Shown: positions 8,167-19,675, counted from the stretch's first letter. The stretch is 32,737 nt of DNA from Oscillospiraceae bacterium (GCA_031271665.1 JAISVI010000133.1:1-32737), one strand, 5' to 3'. The notes: generated from the sequence alone by a model not told the origin. Made by a program: numbers and translations.

Positions 8167-10206
8167 CTACATCAATGCGTCCAGTCTTTTTAAAATCCCG
8201 GATTCCGACGCGTCTGTCTTCTCCTCCGGCTCCGGACGGGCGCAGACGCGCCAGATGTCCCCTTTTTCAATCATTATAAGATTATATTCCGCGAATACGT
8301 CAAGTGCCACCCACACCATACCAAGCGGCACTCGGTGGTCATACGACCCGGCAAGCTCCCGCGCGAGCGCGAGCGCCGTTCCCTCGGCGTTCTTCCTTTC
8401 GCGTATACGACGCCACACCGTCCCAAGTTCGCGCCGCGAGGGGCGCAGAAGGCGCGCTTCCCCGGTGTCAACGCAACCCCCGCGGCAGAAGCGGGAATAC
8501 GAATCCCATTCCTGTGTATCCCGTTCAAGCTGTACGGCCGACGGGCGTATATCCACAAGATGAAGCTGTACAACCTCACGCGAGTAGTATTTGTTAATTT
8601 CCGGGGTAAACAGTATATCCGCCTTCTCGCCGGAGCCTATGTCAAGCGTTTCCGCTTCGACGCCGAACCATACGGCGTGGAACAGCATACCGGCGCAGTC
8701 AAGCGTAAAGCGCGTGTGTTTTCCGCTGCCGATGGGCGAAACCTCGCGCAGATGGACGTTTTCAAAGATAAAAACAGGCTTGGGATTCTCCGCGCCGAAC
8801 GGTTCAAGCTTGTCAAGCCTTCGCACCGCGTCCGTCACGGCCCGCGAGGGGTGTATCACGGCGTCCGCGGAGAAGACGCGCCTGCCCGCGTCCGCCGCGT
8901 TCTTTTCAAAAAACGCGGTAAGCGCGTCCCGAAGAGGCGGTATGTTTTCCCTTGGCACGGTGAAACCCGCCGCAAGTTCGTGTCCGCCGTAATCCTTAAG
9001 CAGCCCGGCGCTTTCAGACAGCGCGCGGACAAGGCTTTCGCCCCGGGTACTGCGCGCGCTGCCTTTACCCGTGTCCCCCTCCAGAGAGATCATAAACACC
9101 GGCACACGCAGCTTTTCCGCCAAACGCCCGGCGACGATGCCGGTGACGCCCGGATGCCAATCCTCGCCGGCAAGCACCGCCACGGGAAGGGACTCCGTCT
9201 TTTCAAGCGCCGCAAGCGCCTGGGTAAATATTAAGTCTTCGGCGGCGCGCCTTTCCGTGTTAAGCTCGCCAAGCCGCGCCGCAAGAACCTTTGCCCGTTC
9301 CCCGCCGTCGCAGAGCAAAAGCTCCAGGGCAAGCTCCGCCCTGCCCATACGCCCCGCGGCGTTAAGCCGGGGGGCAATGCGAAAACCAACATCATGGGCG
9401 CGTATACTCTTAATCCCGATATCCGTTATAAGCGCGCATATCCCCGGGCGTCCGCCCAAGCGCATCGTCTCAAGCCCGCGCCGTATCAGCCGCTTATTCT
9501 CGTCAAGACACGGCATAATATCCGCCACCGTGCCAAGCGCCACCAAATCCCCAAAGCGCGAAAGCATGGCTTCCTGCGTCTGTCCGCTTAACGCGCAGGC
9601 AAGCTTAAACGCCACGCCGACGCCGGCAAGCCCGTCAAACGGATATGTACAGCCGGGCGCTTTCGGGTCTATAACCGCGCACGCGCGCGGAAGGCTTTCC
9701 CGGCACTCGTGATGGTCGGTTATGATAAGGTCAAGACCCATCGCGGCGGCTTCCCCGGCCTCGGCAAGGGCGGTGACGCCGGTGTCAACCGTGACGCACA
9801 GGCTTGCGCCCTGCTTTCTAAGAGCGTCAAGGGCTTCCGCGCGCAGACCGTATCCGTCTTCAAGCCTGTTGGGGATATAGGTTATACAGTCCGCGCCCAT
9901 GTCCGTAAGCTGAAGGTACATAAGCGCGCAGGCGGTAAGACCGTCGGCGTCGTAATCGCCGTATACCGCGATTCTTTCCCCTGCGGCTATGGCCGCCTTA
10001 ATCCGCGCGACCGCCTTGCCCATGTCCGAAAACAAAAAGGGATCATGCAGACTTTCCGGCGGGCAGTCAAGAAACGCGGACTGTTCCTCGCCGCCGATAA
10101 CTCCCCGCGCGGCAAGCGTGGTTTTCACAAGGAAATCCGCGTCTGCGCCCCCCGGCGGACGCTGGCTTAAATCGCGTATAGCGGCGAACCATTCGTCATA
10201 CTTCAC
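8167..10206 (-). CDS. recJ: Single-stranded-DNA-specific 5'-3' exonuclease RecJ
   Basis: RecJ degrades single-stranded DNA during recombination and repair. The DHH phosphoesterase motifs are present in order: AVYGDYDADGLTA, VTVDTGV, ITDHHE and VGFRIAPRLNAAGRMG, followed by the DHHA1 region with DYGGHELAAGF. An OB-type domain and a C-terminal extension of about 110 residues follow, giving 679 residues, within the range of Firmicutes RecJ. I choose GTG at 10206: GAGGG lies upstream, and this start gives an 11-bp overlap with the malQ stop. An ATG at 10236 is an alternative with a longer overlap. The still longer open frame to 10362 is only malQ antiphase sequence. Overlap with malQ suggests translational coupling. 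Confidence 0.92.
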   Translation of the reverse strand: MKYDEWFAAIRDLSQRPPGGADADFLVKTTLAARGVIGGEEQSAFLDCPPESLHDPFLFSDMGKAVARIKAAIAAGERIAVYGDYDADGLTACALMYLQLTDMGADCITYIPNRLEDGYGLRAEALDALRKQGASLCVTVDTGVTALAEAGEAAAMGLDLIITDHHECRESLPRACAVIDPKAPGCTYPFDGLAGVGVAFKLACALSGQTQEAMLSRFGDLVALGTVADIMPCLDENKRLIRRGLETMRLGGRPGICALITDIGIKSIRAHDVGFRIAPRLNAAGRMGRAELALELLLCDGGERAKVLAARLGELNTERRAAEDLIFTQALAALEKTESLPVAVLAGEDWHPGVTGIVAGRLAEKLRVPVFMISLEGDTGKGSARSTRGESLVRALSESAGLLKDYGGHELAAGFTVPRENIPPLRDALTAFFEKNAADAGRRVFSADAVIHPSRAVTDAVRRLDKLEPFGAENPKPVFIFENVHLREVSPIGSGKHTRFTLDCAGMLFHAVWFGVEAETLDIGSGEKADILFTPEINKYYSREVVQLHLVDIRPSAVQLERDTQEWDSYSRFCRGGCVDTGEARLLRPSRRELGTVWRRIRERKNAEGTALALARELAGSYDHRVPLGMVWVALDVFAEYNLIMIEKGDIWRVCARPEPEEKTDASESGILKRLDALM

Positions 10207-11767
10207 TAATCGCGCCCTCGCCGTCTGCTTTAACATCCTCGTCCTGCGCTTCGGGTACCGGGGGCAGTCGGCGGTAAACATCCGTGACGCGGCGGAGCAT
10301 ACCCGCCACATGGGCGTTAAGCGCCTCTTGGCGTATACGCCAGCGCCAGTTGCGCCCGCCAAGGGTGGAAGGGGTATTTATGCGCGAGTCCGCGCCAAGC
10401 CCAAGCACGTCCTGAAGCATGGCCATGGAAAGCCACGCGTGCGTCCCCCACACTGACTTCACCGCGCCCCAGCCGACGCCCTCGTTTACGTTAAGGCGCA
10501 TGTACTCGCGCGCAAACTCGCGCTCGTCGTCCGTCGCCTCGTTATGGAACCAGTTTACGAAGGTGGGGCTGTCGTGCGTCGAGGTATAGGCCACGGTCTC
10601 GCGGCCGACGTTATGGGACATATAGACGCTGTCGCCGCACGGGTCAAAGCCGTAAAGCGCGACGCTCATTCCCGGCATACGCGTTTCGCGGATAAACTTA
10701 ATAACGCTTTCGTCAAGGTCGCCAAGATCCTCGGCGAAAAGCGTAACGTCTGGAAGCTCTTTTCTCAGTGTGTCTATAAATTCCATGCCCGGCCCCGGTT
10801 CCCACCTGCCGCCGGATTCCGCGGACGCGTCGGGCGCGCCGCGGGGGACGCTCCAGTAATTGTAATAGGCGCGGAAATGGTCGATACGTATCGCGTCGAA
10901 CAGGCGCGCCGCGTGACGCAGACGCCCTATCCACCACGCAAAGCCGTCTTTTTTATGTACGGGCCAGTTGTATAAAGGGTTGCCCCAAAGCTGACCGTCA
11001 CTGCTGTACAAATCCGGCGGCACGCCCGCCACCCGGACGGGGACAAGGTCTTCGTCAAGCACAAAAAGAGACGGAGCCGCCCAAACCTCCACGCCGTCTT
11101 CCGCCGAGTAGATCGGTATATCCCCAATGATTCCTATTCCCTTACCGTTTGCGTATGCTTTAAGGCTTTCCCACTGGCGGAAAAACAGCATCTGGACAAA
11201 TTCATAAAACTCTATTTCTTTGGCAAGCAGTGTTCTGTAGGTTTCAAGCGAAACCTTTTCGCGCCTTAGTATGCCTTTGTCAGGCCACTCTTTAAGCGGA
11301 AGCATGTTGAAATAGGCCTTCACCGCCATAAAAAGCGCGTAGTCCGCAAGCCAGTCGGCGTTCTCCGCGCGGAACGCGTCAAGTTCCTTGGAAAGCGCGG
11401 ACGCGCCGCGCTGCCAAGCTTTGCGCAGGATGCCCATACGCACGCGGTATATAGCGCCGTAGTCCACCAGGTCGGGATGCTGGCCGTAATCGGCGAAGCG
11501 GTAGTCCTCTTCAAGCAGAAGACCGTCCGCCTCCAGAAGTTCCAGATCGATGAAATAGGGATTCCCCGCGCGAGAGCAGCAGCTTTGATAGGGGCTGTCG
11601 CCAAAGCCTGTGGGCGACAGAGGCAGCACCTGCCAATAGCTCTGCCCCGCAAGCGCAAGGAAGTCCACAAAGGCAAACGCCCCCCGGCCCATCGTCCCGA
11701 TACCCTGCGGCGAGGGCAGCGAGAAGACCGGAAGCACAATTCCCGCGCGCCGTCCGTTATCTTTCAT
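10196..11767 (-). CDS. malQ: 4-alpha-glucanotransferase (amylomaltase, GH77)
   Basis: The 523-residue protein is the usual size for bacterial amylomaltase, which transfers alpha-1,4-glucan segments between maltodextrins or glycogen-derived chains in the cytoplasm. Family marks are RRAGIVLPVFSLPSPQGIGTMG at the N-terminus, SYWQVLPLSPTG with SPYQSCCSRAGNPYFIDL, the nucleophile region IRIDHFRAYYNYW, the acid/base region TLFAEDLGDLDESV and STHDSPTFVNWF near the end. An AAGGA site precedes the ATG. It lies 29 bp after the aspS stop and overlaps recJ, so it appears to be carried in a tRNA-synthetase/repair transcript rather than with other glycogen genes. Confidence 0.93.
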   Translation of the reverse strand: MKDNGRRAGIVLPVFSLPSPQGIGTMGRGAFAFVDFLALAGQSYWQVLPLSPTGFGDSPYQSCCSRAGNPYFIDLELLEADGLLLEEDYRFADYGQHPDLVDYGAIYRVRMGILRKAWQRGASALSKELDAFRAENADWLADYALFMAVKAYFNMLPLKEWPDKGILRREKVSLETYRTLLAKEIEFYEFVQMLFFRQWESLKAYANGKGIGIIGDIPIYSAEDGVEVWAAPSLFVLDEDLVPVRVAGVPPDLYSSDGQLWGNPLYNWPVHKKDGFAWWIGRLRHAARLFDAIRIDHFRAYYNYWSVPRGAPDASAESGGRWEPGPGMEFIDTLRKELPDVTLFAEDLGDLDESVIKFIRETRMPGMSVALYGFDPCGDSVYMSHNVGRETVAYTSTHDSPTFVNWFHNEATDDEREFAREYMRLNVNEGVGWGAVKSVWGTHAWLSMAMLQDVLGLGADSRINTPSTLGGRNWRWRIRQEALNAHVAGMLRRVTDVYRRLPPVPEAQDEDVKADGEGAISEV

Positions 11768-11796
11768 TTTGATTTCATCCTTTCAGAACCCGGGGG

Positions 11797-13533
11797 TTAA
11801 ACCTTTACCTCTAAACGAAGTTCGTCAAGCTGTTTCTTGTCCACGGGGGAGGGGCAGCCCATCATCGGCTCGATTGCCTGCTGGGTTTTCGGGAACGCCA
11901 CAACGTCGCGTATATTGTCCGTTTTGCAAAGCAGCATTACAAGCCGGTCAAGGCCGAAGCCGATACCGCCGTGGGGCGGCACACCGTAGGAAAACGCGCG
12001 CAGCAGATGCCCGAAGCGCCGCTGCGTCTCGGCCTCGGAGAAGCCCAGAAGCGAAAACATCTTCGCCTGGACGTCGGGGTCGTGTATGCGGATAGAGCCC
12101 GAGCAAAGCTCATAGCCGTTGCAGACCATGTCGTACGCCTTTGCGCGGCACAAGGAAAGGTCTTCGCCGTCCAGAAGCGGCACATCCTGCTCCATCGGCA
12201 TACAGAAGGGGTGGTGCTGGGCGACGAACCGCCCCTCTTCCTCGCTGTACTCGAAAAGCGGGAACTCTGTCACCCACAGGAAGCGGTAATCGCCCGGGTC
12301 AAGCAACCCAAGCTTCCGCGCGCATTCTGTGCGAAGCGCCCCAAGGCACGTTTTGACAAGCGCGTCCTTGTCGTCCGCCACGCAAAGCATAAGGTCGCCC
12401 GGTTTCCACCCCGCCCGGCCCGTCACGGCGGCAAGTTCGTCTTCGGAAAGGAATTTCGCGAAAGACGAGCTTTCGGCCCTGTGCCAAGCAAGCCCCTTCG
12501 CGCCAAGCCCCCGGACAAACGCGGTAAGCGCGTCGATGTCCTTGCGGGTGAATTTGTCCGAAGACCCGTCTATTACTATCGCGCGGACGCTTAAAGCGCC
12601 GGAAAACACGGCGAAGCCGCAGTTTCTGGTTACGTCGGTAAGGTCTTTAAGCTCAAAGCCGAAGCGCAGATCGGGCTTGTCGCTTCCGAAGCGCTCCATG
12701 CACTCTTTCCACGTAAGGCGCGGCATTGGGGGAAGCTCTTTGCCGAGTATGTCTCGCCACAGGGTTTGTATCATGCGCTCGTTTACAGAAAGTATATCCT
12801 CGATGTCAACAAAGCTCATTTCCATGTCTATCTGCGTGAAATCCGGCTGGCGGTCGGCGCGCAAATCCTCGTCACGGAAGCAGCGGGCAATCTGGAAATA
12901 GCGGTCGGCGCCCGAAACCATAAGAAGCTGTTTATACTGCTGCGGCGACTGGGGAAGCGCGTAGAACGCGCCGGGGTGCAGGCGGCTTGGGACAAGGTAG
13001 TCCCGGCTACCCTCCGGGGTAGAGGCGGTCAGCACGGGCGTTTCAATCTCCCAAAAGCCGTTGGCGTCAAAAAAGCGGCGTACGCTCATCATCGCGCTGT
13101 GGCGCGTGCGCATGGCGGACTGAAGCGACGGGCGGCGCAAATCCAGATAACGGTACTCAAGGCGCAGAAGCTCGTTTGCCTTCGTGTCGTCGGTTATCTC
13201 AAAGGGCGGCGTCTGCGCGCGCGAAAGCACGTCAATACTGTCCACCGCGATTTCCACTTCGCCCGTGGGGATTTTCGCGTTTGCCGTGGCGCGGGCCAGC
13301 ACCGTCCCGGTAACGCAGAGTACAGACTCGGGTTTAAGGCGCTGCGCCCCGGCGAACAGTGGGCTTGACTCGCCGACCACGCACTGGGCGATTCCCGCGC
13401 GGTCGCGAAGGTCGATAAAAACAAGACCCGCGTGTACCCGCGTACGGTCCACCCATCCGCAAAGGGTCACGCTTTGGCCGATATGCGCGCTTCGCAGTTC
13501 CCCGCAGTAACATGTGCGCTTGTTGTATGGCAT
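11797..13533 (-). CDS. aspS: Aspartyl-tRNA synthetase
   Basis: The 578-residue protein is a bacterial-type class II AspRS. The N-terminal OB anticodon-binding domain contains [20 protein letters not shown]. Motif 2 is [18 protein letters not shown], and motif 3 is [12 protein letters not shown] near the C-terminus. The bacterial GAD insert domain sits between them. It charges tRNA-Asp; whether it is discriminating cannot be read here. GGAGG lies 8-12 bp before the ATG, and a perfect TTGACA-17-TATAAT promoter lies about 35 bp upstream. It heads the minus-strand run and is divergent from gltX. Confidence 0.96.
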   Translation of the reverse strand: MPYNKRTCYCGELRSAHIGQSVTLCGWVDRTRVHAGLVFIDLRDRAGIAQCVVGESSPLFAGAQRLKPESVLCVTGTVLARATANAKIPTGEVEIAVDSIDVLSRAQTPPFEITDDTKANELLRLEYRYLDLRRPSLQSAMRTRHSAMMSVRRFFDANGFWEIETPVLTASTPEGSRDYLVPSRLHPGAFYALPQSPQQYKQLLMVSGADRYFQIARCFRDEDLRADRQPDFTQIDMEMSFVDIEDILSVNERMIQTLWRDILGKELPPMPRLTWKECMERFGSDKPDLRFGFELKDLTDVTRNCGFAVFSGALSVRAIVIDGSSDKFTRKDIDALTAFVRGLGAKGLAWHRAESSSFAKFLSEDELAAVTGRAGWKPGDLMLCVADDKDALVKTCLGALRTECARKLGLLDPGDYRFLWVTEFPLFEYSEEEGRFVAQHHPFCMPMEQDVPLLDGEDLSLCRAKAYDMVCNGYELCSGSIRIHDPDVQAKMFSLLGFSEAETQRRFGHLLRAFSYGVPPHGGIGFGLDRLVMLLCKTDNIRDVVAFPKTQQAIEPMMGCPSPVDKKQLDELRLEVKV

Positions 13534-13562
13534 TTTCTCCCGCCTCCGTCAGATTTGCCGTC

Positions 13563-13591
13563 ATTATACGCTTTTGGCGGTTCTTTGTCAA
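13563..13591 (-). promoter_or_regulatory. Sigma-A promoter of aspS
   Basis: On the minus strand, TTGACA (13591-13586) and TATAAT (13568-13563) are separated by exactly 17 bp, both perfect consensus. This puts the start of transcription about 20-25 bp upstream of the aspS ATG, so the leader is very short and has no room for a T-box. Confidence 0.88.
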
Positions 13592-13633
13592 TGAAGATAA
13601 GTCATGCGGCTGTTATACCGCAGTATATAGACA

Positions 13634-13662
13634 TTGACGCGGCGCGGCAATAATGGTATTCT
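13634..13662 (+). promoter_or_regulatory. Promoter of gltX-glnS
   Basis: TTGACG (13634-13639) and TATTCT (13657-13662) are separated by 17 bp. The predicted leader of about 65-70 nt contains a small hairpin, CTCGC/GCGAG at about 13702-13716, just before the ribosome binding site. No T-box motif is recognisable. Confidence 0.75.
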
Positions 13663-13736
13663 GAATCGGGCGGGAGTAACCCCGTATGACCCCGTAAACA
13701 GCTCGCGCGAAGCGAGAGGTGGGAGGATTTTTGGTT

Positions 13737-15397
13737 TTGGACACGGCGTTTAACAGTCATAACTTGGCGGATTTGCTTTTCCCGGACACAGAAGACGGGA
13801 CGCAGGCGCTTGAGGCGCGCTTCCCCCCCCGCGCCTTGCCCAGCGGGGCGATGGTGACGCGCTTCGCGCCAAGCCCCACGGGTTTTCTGCACCTTGGCAA
13901 CCTGTACGGCGCGCTTGCGGACGAGCGGCTTGCCCACAGAAGCGGCGGGGTGTTCTATCTGCGCGTGGAGGATACCGACGAAAAGCGCGAGGTGCCGGGC
14001 GCGCTTGAAAAAATACTGGAGATGTGCGGTGAGTTCGGCCTTGCCCTGGACGAGGGCGCGACCGCTGACGGCGACGCGGGCGTTTACGGCCCGTTCAGAC
14101 AGCGCAGACGGGCGGAGATTTACCATATCTGCGCGAAAGAGCTTGTGCGCAAAGGGCTTGCCTATCCCTGCTTCTGCACGGAGGAGGCGCTTGACGAGAT
14201 AAGGGAAAAGCAGGCGTCCGTCAAGGCGAACCCCGGCTATTACGGCGCGTGGGCGGTGCATCGCGATATGCCGCCGGGCGCGGCGGCAGAGCTTGTAAGG
14301 GCGGGGAAGCCCTATGTCCTGCGCCTGCGCAGCCCCGGCGACCCGGCAAGGCGCGTTAAATTCACCGACCTTGTCAAAGGAGACACGGAGTTCCCCGAAA
14401 ACGACCAGGACGTTGTGCTTCTTAAAAGCGACGGCATACCCACCTATCATTTCGCGCATGTGGTTGACGACCACTTTATGCGCACCACCCATGTCGTTCG
14501 CGGCGACGAGTGGCTTGCCACGCTGCCCATACATGTCCAGCTTTTCTCCCTTATGGGCTGGCCGATGCCGGAATATCTGCACACCGCGCCGATAATGAAG
14601 ATGGAGGGCGCGTCCAAACGCAAGCTTTCCAAGCGCAAGGATCCGGAGCTGGCGCTTGACTTCTACAGGGCAAAGGGCTTCTGCCCGGCGGCGCTTAAAG
14701 AGTATATTCTGACCCTGCAGAACTCAAACTTTGAAGAGTGGCGCGACCAAAACCCCGCCGCGCCGCTTTCGGATTTCCCCTTCTCCTTTAAGAAGATGAA
14801 CCCCGCGGGGGCGCTTTTCGACATGGACAAGCTTATGGACGTGGCGAAAACGGTCATGTCGCGCCAAAGCGCCGAAGAGGTTTACGGCGGGCTTCTGGCG
14901 TGGGCGGAGGCGTACGAGCCGGAATTCGCGCTGATGCTGCGGCGTGACGAAGGCTACGCGCGCGGCATACTAAGCATCGGGCGCGGCGGCCCCAAGCCCC
15001 GGAAGGATTTCGGGACGTACAGCGAAGCAAAGGAGTATATGGCCTTTTTCTATGACGGGCTTTTTGAGATTATCGGCGCGTATCCCGAAAACATGGGCGC
15101 GGAGCTTCTGAAAACTGTGTTCGGGCGCTTTGCGGAAACCTATGACCCGCGGGACGACAACAGCGTCTGGTTTGAAAAGGTGAAGGCCGTGGCCGCCGGA
15201 ATCGGCTTCGCGGTCAACATGAAGGACTATAAGAAAAACCCGGACGCGCACCCCGGCAGCGTGGGCGACGTGGCAATGGCTTTGCGTATCGCGGTAACGG
15301 GACGCGCCCAATCCCCCGACCTTTGCGAGGTTATGCGCCTTCTGGGCGAAGTGCGCGTACGGGAAAGGCTTAATACCGCACAGGGAGTGACGCACGA

Positions 15398-15401
<4 letters not shown>
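13737..15401 (+). CDS. gltX: Glutamyl-tRNA synthetase, clostridial-type
   Basis: The protein is a class I synthetase with the HIGH-equivalent region RFAPSPTGFLHLGNLYGAL and the KMSKS-equivalent KRKLSKRKD. It begins with about 30 residues (HNLADLLFP... ARFPPRALP) that I associate with a longer GluRS form of Clostridia. At 554 residues it is longer than classical GluRS, and the C-terminal helical region is unlike the short standard form. I choose TTG at 13737, which has GGGAGGA at a 9-bp spacing; TTG at 13731 would be only 3 bp from that site. It should attach glutamate to tRNA-Glu. The end overlaps glnS by 4 bp (ATGA), so both enzymes are made from one message. Confidence 0.9.
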
Positions 15402-17065
<1,664 letters not shown>

Positions 17066-17087
17066 GAGCGTAACAGAGCCACTGCTC

Positions 17088-17116
17088 GCGGGCTAAAGCG
17101 CCTTTTGCCCGCTTTT
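17088..17116 (+). terminator. Likely terminator of gltX-glnS
   Basis: GCGGGC (17088-17093) pairs perfectly with GCCCGC (17107-17112) around a 13-nt loop and is followed by TTTT. It starts about 22 bp after the glnS stop. The long loop and short T-run make it moderate. Confidence 0.5.
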
Positions 17117-17122
17117 AGGGCA

Positions 17123-17223
17123 TGTTGAAAATTGCCCGCTCCGGCTTGCGATGCCGCGCCATAGACGCCTGTTCGCAAGCGCTGCGCTCGTTCGCCTTGC
17201 AGGCGAACACGCAATTTTCAACA
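17123..17223. repeat. Inverted-repeat element, GT4 3' side
   Basis: The 101-bp element has perfect 12-base terminal inverted repeats, TGTTGAAAATTG at 17123-17134 and its complement at 17212-17223. The GT4 stop codon (17218-17220) is inside the right terminus. Bases 17135-17154 are identical to 32630-32649, and 17166-17192 match 32688-32714 with one mismatch, so it belongs to a dispersed family. Its right 44 bases are an inverted near-copy of 18408-18452. Confidence 0.85.
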
Positions 17224-18387
17224 CTTCGTTTTATATTTTTCGATGATGTTCCCATACCTGTCTACGGCGCGGGAAACAATATCATCCCACGAAACGTATA
17301 CATGCTCGGCGGCGTTGTCCGCCACAAGGTTAAGCAAAGCTTTGTCGCTTACCGCGCGGCGCACTGTTTCCGCAACGCTTTCCGGGGTCTCTGCGGCAAA
17401 AAAGCCGGTTTCGTTATCAAGAAGGATTTCCGCCGTAGAGCTTCCGTTTATGACGACCGCCGGGCAGCGGCAGGCCGCCGCCTCGCGCACGACAAGCGGC
17501 GCGTTGTCGAACACGGACGGGAATATCATTAAGTCCGCGCGCGTAAAATACGCCCTAAGCCTTTCCCTGTCGCTGATACGCCCGGCGAAATGAACATGTC
17601 CGCCCATATCCATTTCGTTTGCGAGAAGCTCTATCGCGCTTAAATCCGGGCCGTCGCCCACCATAAGCATGTCAAAGGCAAGCCCGTTAGAGCGCAATAT
17701 GTCAAGCGCCCGGAATATAAGGCGGATATTCTTGTACCACATCATGCGACCTACGAAAAGAAATACCGGTCTTTCGTCATTTAATCCGAAACGCCCGTTA
17801 AGCTCGCGCAGAAGGGACGGGTCGGCGTCGCCGCGCGTGAAATCGGTGCCGTTTTCCATTACAATCGACTTAAATTCGCCAAAGCCGCGCTCGGACATGT
17901 GTTTCGCGGTGCTGCGGCTTACCGACCACACCTCGTCCGCCGCCGATATATTGCCGTAGACAAGCCTTTCCACGGGCTTTCGCAGATAGCGCGGGAAAAT
18001 ACGCGCTATGTCATACTCCCATTTCGTATGCTGAGTGACGACAACCGGCACTTTAAGAAGCATTCTCAGCTGGCGCGAGATGGTCATTGCGGTGAACGGG
18101 CTGTGGGCATGCAGTATGTCTATGTTAAGCTTTTTAAGCTTTGCGGCAAGCGTCGGCACAAACGGGTATCCCGCGCGGTAGGCGACCTTTGGTATCGGCA
18201 TGGACGGATAGGTCAAAACCGGATACGGATACTGGGAATACTGCCCCCCCGGCATTTTCTGCGTGACTACGGCGCAGGATCCGTCCCGGCGGAAATTGAG
18301 GATGCGCGCGTAGTTAAGCACGCAGTTGCACACCCCGTCGATAATCGGCGGAAATGAATCCGTTATCAATGCTACATTGGGCTGCAT
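17218..18387 (-). CDS. GT4-family glycosyltransferase
   Basis: The 389-residue protein has the GT-B fold of family 4. The N-terminal donor/acceptor domain begins ALITDSFPPIIDGVCNCVLNYA and includes DILHAHSPFTAM. The C-terminal half has FLFVGRMMWYKN, LMVGDGPD and FPSVFDNAPLVVREAAACRCPAVV, whose E-x7-E-like segment binds the nucleotide sugar. Close relatives by pattern include diacylglycerol glucosyltransferases and lipid-linked mannosyltransferases, so a glycolipid or surface-glycan role is plausible but not proven. The ATG has AAAGGAAG 6 bp upstream. The final Cys codon and TGA stop lie within the repeat element at 17123-17223, and another copy of the repeat lies just upstream of the start. 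No promoter is visible in the gap after fabV. Confidence 0.88.
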   Translation of the reverse strand: MQPNVALITDSFPPIIDGVCNCVLNYARILNFRRDGSCAVVTQKMPGGQYSQYPYPVLTYPSMPIPKVAYRAGYPFVPTLAAKLKKLNIDILHAHSPFTAMTISRQLRMLLKVPVVVTQHTKWEYDIARIFPRYLRKPVERLVYGNISAADEVWSVSRSTAKHMSERGFGEFKSIVMENGTDFTRGDADPSLLRELNGRFGLNDERPVFLFVGRMMWYKNIRLIFRALDILRSNGLAFDMLMVGDGPDLSAIELLANEMDMGGHVHFAGRISDRERLRAYFTRADLMIFPSVFDNAPLVVREAAACRCPAVVINGSSTAEILLDNETGFFAAETPESVAETVRRAVSDKALLNLVADNAAEHVYVSWDDIVSRAVDRYGNIIEKYKTKC

Positions 18388-18398
18388 ATCACACTTCC

Positions 18399-18488
18399 TT
18401 TAGAGCCTGTTGAAAAATTGCGTGTTCGCCTGAAAGGCGAACGAGCGAAGCGGTAAAAGCTGCAGCGGTCAGTTTTAACAGGCGCTTA
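18399..18488. repeat. Inverted-repeat element between fabV and the GT4 gene
   Basis: The 90-bp element has imperfect ends: TTTAGAGCCTGTTGAAAA at 18399-18416 and, on the minus strand, TTTAAGCGCCTGTTAAAA ending the other side. The fabV TAA stop (18488-18486) is part of the latter. Bases 18408-18452 are a near-identical inverted copy of 17180-17223 (two substitutions and one extra A). A GTTCGCC/GGCGAAC hairpin lies inside at about 18424-18442. Confidence 0.8.
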
Positions 18489-19640
18489 AACATCCGCGTC
18501 ATAGTCAACGCCGTCAAGCCCGAAGCCGAACAGGCGCAGGAAATCGTCCCTGTATCCCTGGAGATCGGCAAGCCGGGCGATGTTTTCGCTTGTGACGGCC
18601 TGCCAGCGCCGCTCGACCTCGGCCTGTATATCTTGGCGCATCTCCCAGTCGTCAAGGCGGATACGCCCCTGCGCGTCGGTCGGCGCGGCGCGGTCGCCGT
18701 ACAGAAGCCCGAACAGGCGCGCTGCCTGAGCCTGGCAGTCCTCGTGAAGACCCGCGTCCTTCATAACGCGGTAAAGCAGCGAGATATAAAGCGGCACAAC
18801 GGGAATGGCCGAGGACGCCTGGGTCACAAGCGCCTTGTTCACCGACACGAAGGCTCTCCCGCCCATTGGGGTCAGAAGCGCGTTTATTTCACGCGCGCAG
18901 TTTTGAAGATGCTCTTTCGCCTTCCCTATGGTGCCGTTCTTGTATATAGCATGGGTTTTTTCCGGGCCGATATACGAAAACGCGGCGCTTACGCAGTTTT
19001 CGGCAAGCACGTCTTCTTCGTCAAGCGCGCGTATCCACGCAAGCCAGTCCTCGCCGCCCATGACCTTTACCGTGGCGTCAATCTCGCTTTGCGTCGCCGG
19101 GGCGATTTCAACCTCGGACACCTGCCCGGTTTGAACGTCCACGGATTTCCCCCGGAAGGGCGACCCTACGGGCTTTATCACGGAATTCCACGTAACGCCG
19201 TTTTCCGTTCGGCGCGGCGCGGCAAGGGAATAGATTACAAGGTCAACCTTGCCGCCAAGCGATTTTACCGCCTGTATCGCCTGCGCCTTTGTCTCCGGCA
19301 GAAACGCGTCGCCGTTGATGCTTGCGCCCGCGATTCCCCGGCCTTTGGACATGCGGTCAAAGGCGGCGGTGTTGTAGAAGCCCGCCGTCCCCGTCCTGTC
19401 CCCCAAGGGCGCGCGCTCGAAAGATACGCCCACCGTCTTCGCGCCGCAGGCAAAGGCCGCCTGTATGCGGCAGGCAAGGCCATATCCCGACGACGCGCCG
19501 ATTACAAGCGCAAGACCCGGGCCGCCCCGGATACCTCCCGCGCTTTCGGCCGTTTCGACGTCCAGGCGCACACGCTCGGCGCACCCGGCCGGATGCGCCG
19601 TGGTGCAGATAAATCCCCTTATTCGTGGTTTTATGACCAT
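18486..19640 (-). CDS. fabV: Trans-2-enoyl-CoA/ACP reductase (FabV/TER family)
   Basis: The 384-residue protein matches the FabV/TER family, NADH-dependent enzymes of about 400 residues that reduce crotonyl-CoA or enoyl-ACP. It opens with VIKPRIRGFICTTAHPAGC, has the nucleotide loop VIGASSGYGLA near residues 47-56, YSLAAPRRTENG near 137-147, and the catalytic Tyr-x8-Lys pair in YKNGTIGKAK (Y233, K242). The extra open frame upstream to 19682 has no ribosome binding site; ATG at 19640 has AAAGGCGG upstream. In anaerobic Clostridia this enzyme usually belongs to butyrate formation or fatty-acid synthesis; no other such genes are in the window. Its stop lies at the edge of a repeat element. Confidence 0.93.
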   Translation of the reverse strand: MVIKPRIRGFICTTAHPAGCAERVRLDVETAESAGGIRGGPGLALVIGASSGYGLACRIQAAFACGAKTVGVSFERAPLGDRTGTAGFYNTAAFDRMSKGRGIAGASINGDAFLPETKAQAIQAVKSLGGKVDLVIYSLAAPRRTENGVTWNSVIKPVGSPFRGKSVDVQTGQVSEVEIAPATQSEIDATVKVMGGEDWLAWIRALDEEDVLAENCVSAAFSYIGPEKTHAIYKNGTIGKAKEHLQNCAREINALLTPMGGRAFVSVNKALVTQASSAIPVVPLYISLLYRVMKDAGLHEDCQAQAARLFGLLYGDRAAPTDAQGRIRLDDWEMRQDIQAEVERRWQAVTSENIARLADLQGYRDDFLRLFGFGLDGVDYDADV

Positions 19641-19675
19641 TACGGTAAATCCGCCTTTCTGCGGGGCGTTACCCC

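Noticed and set aside
13663-13736. Possible T-box or riboswitch in the gltX leader
   Set aside because: The leader is only about 70 nt with one 5-bp hairpin and no T-box consensus.
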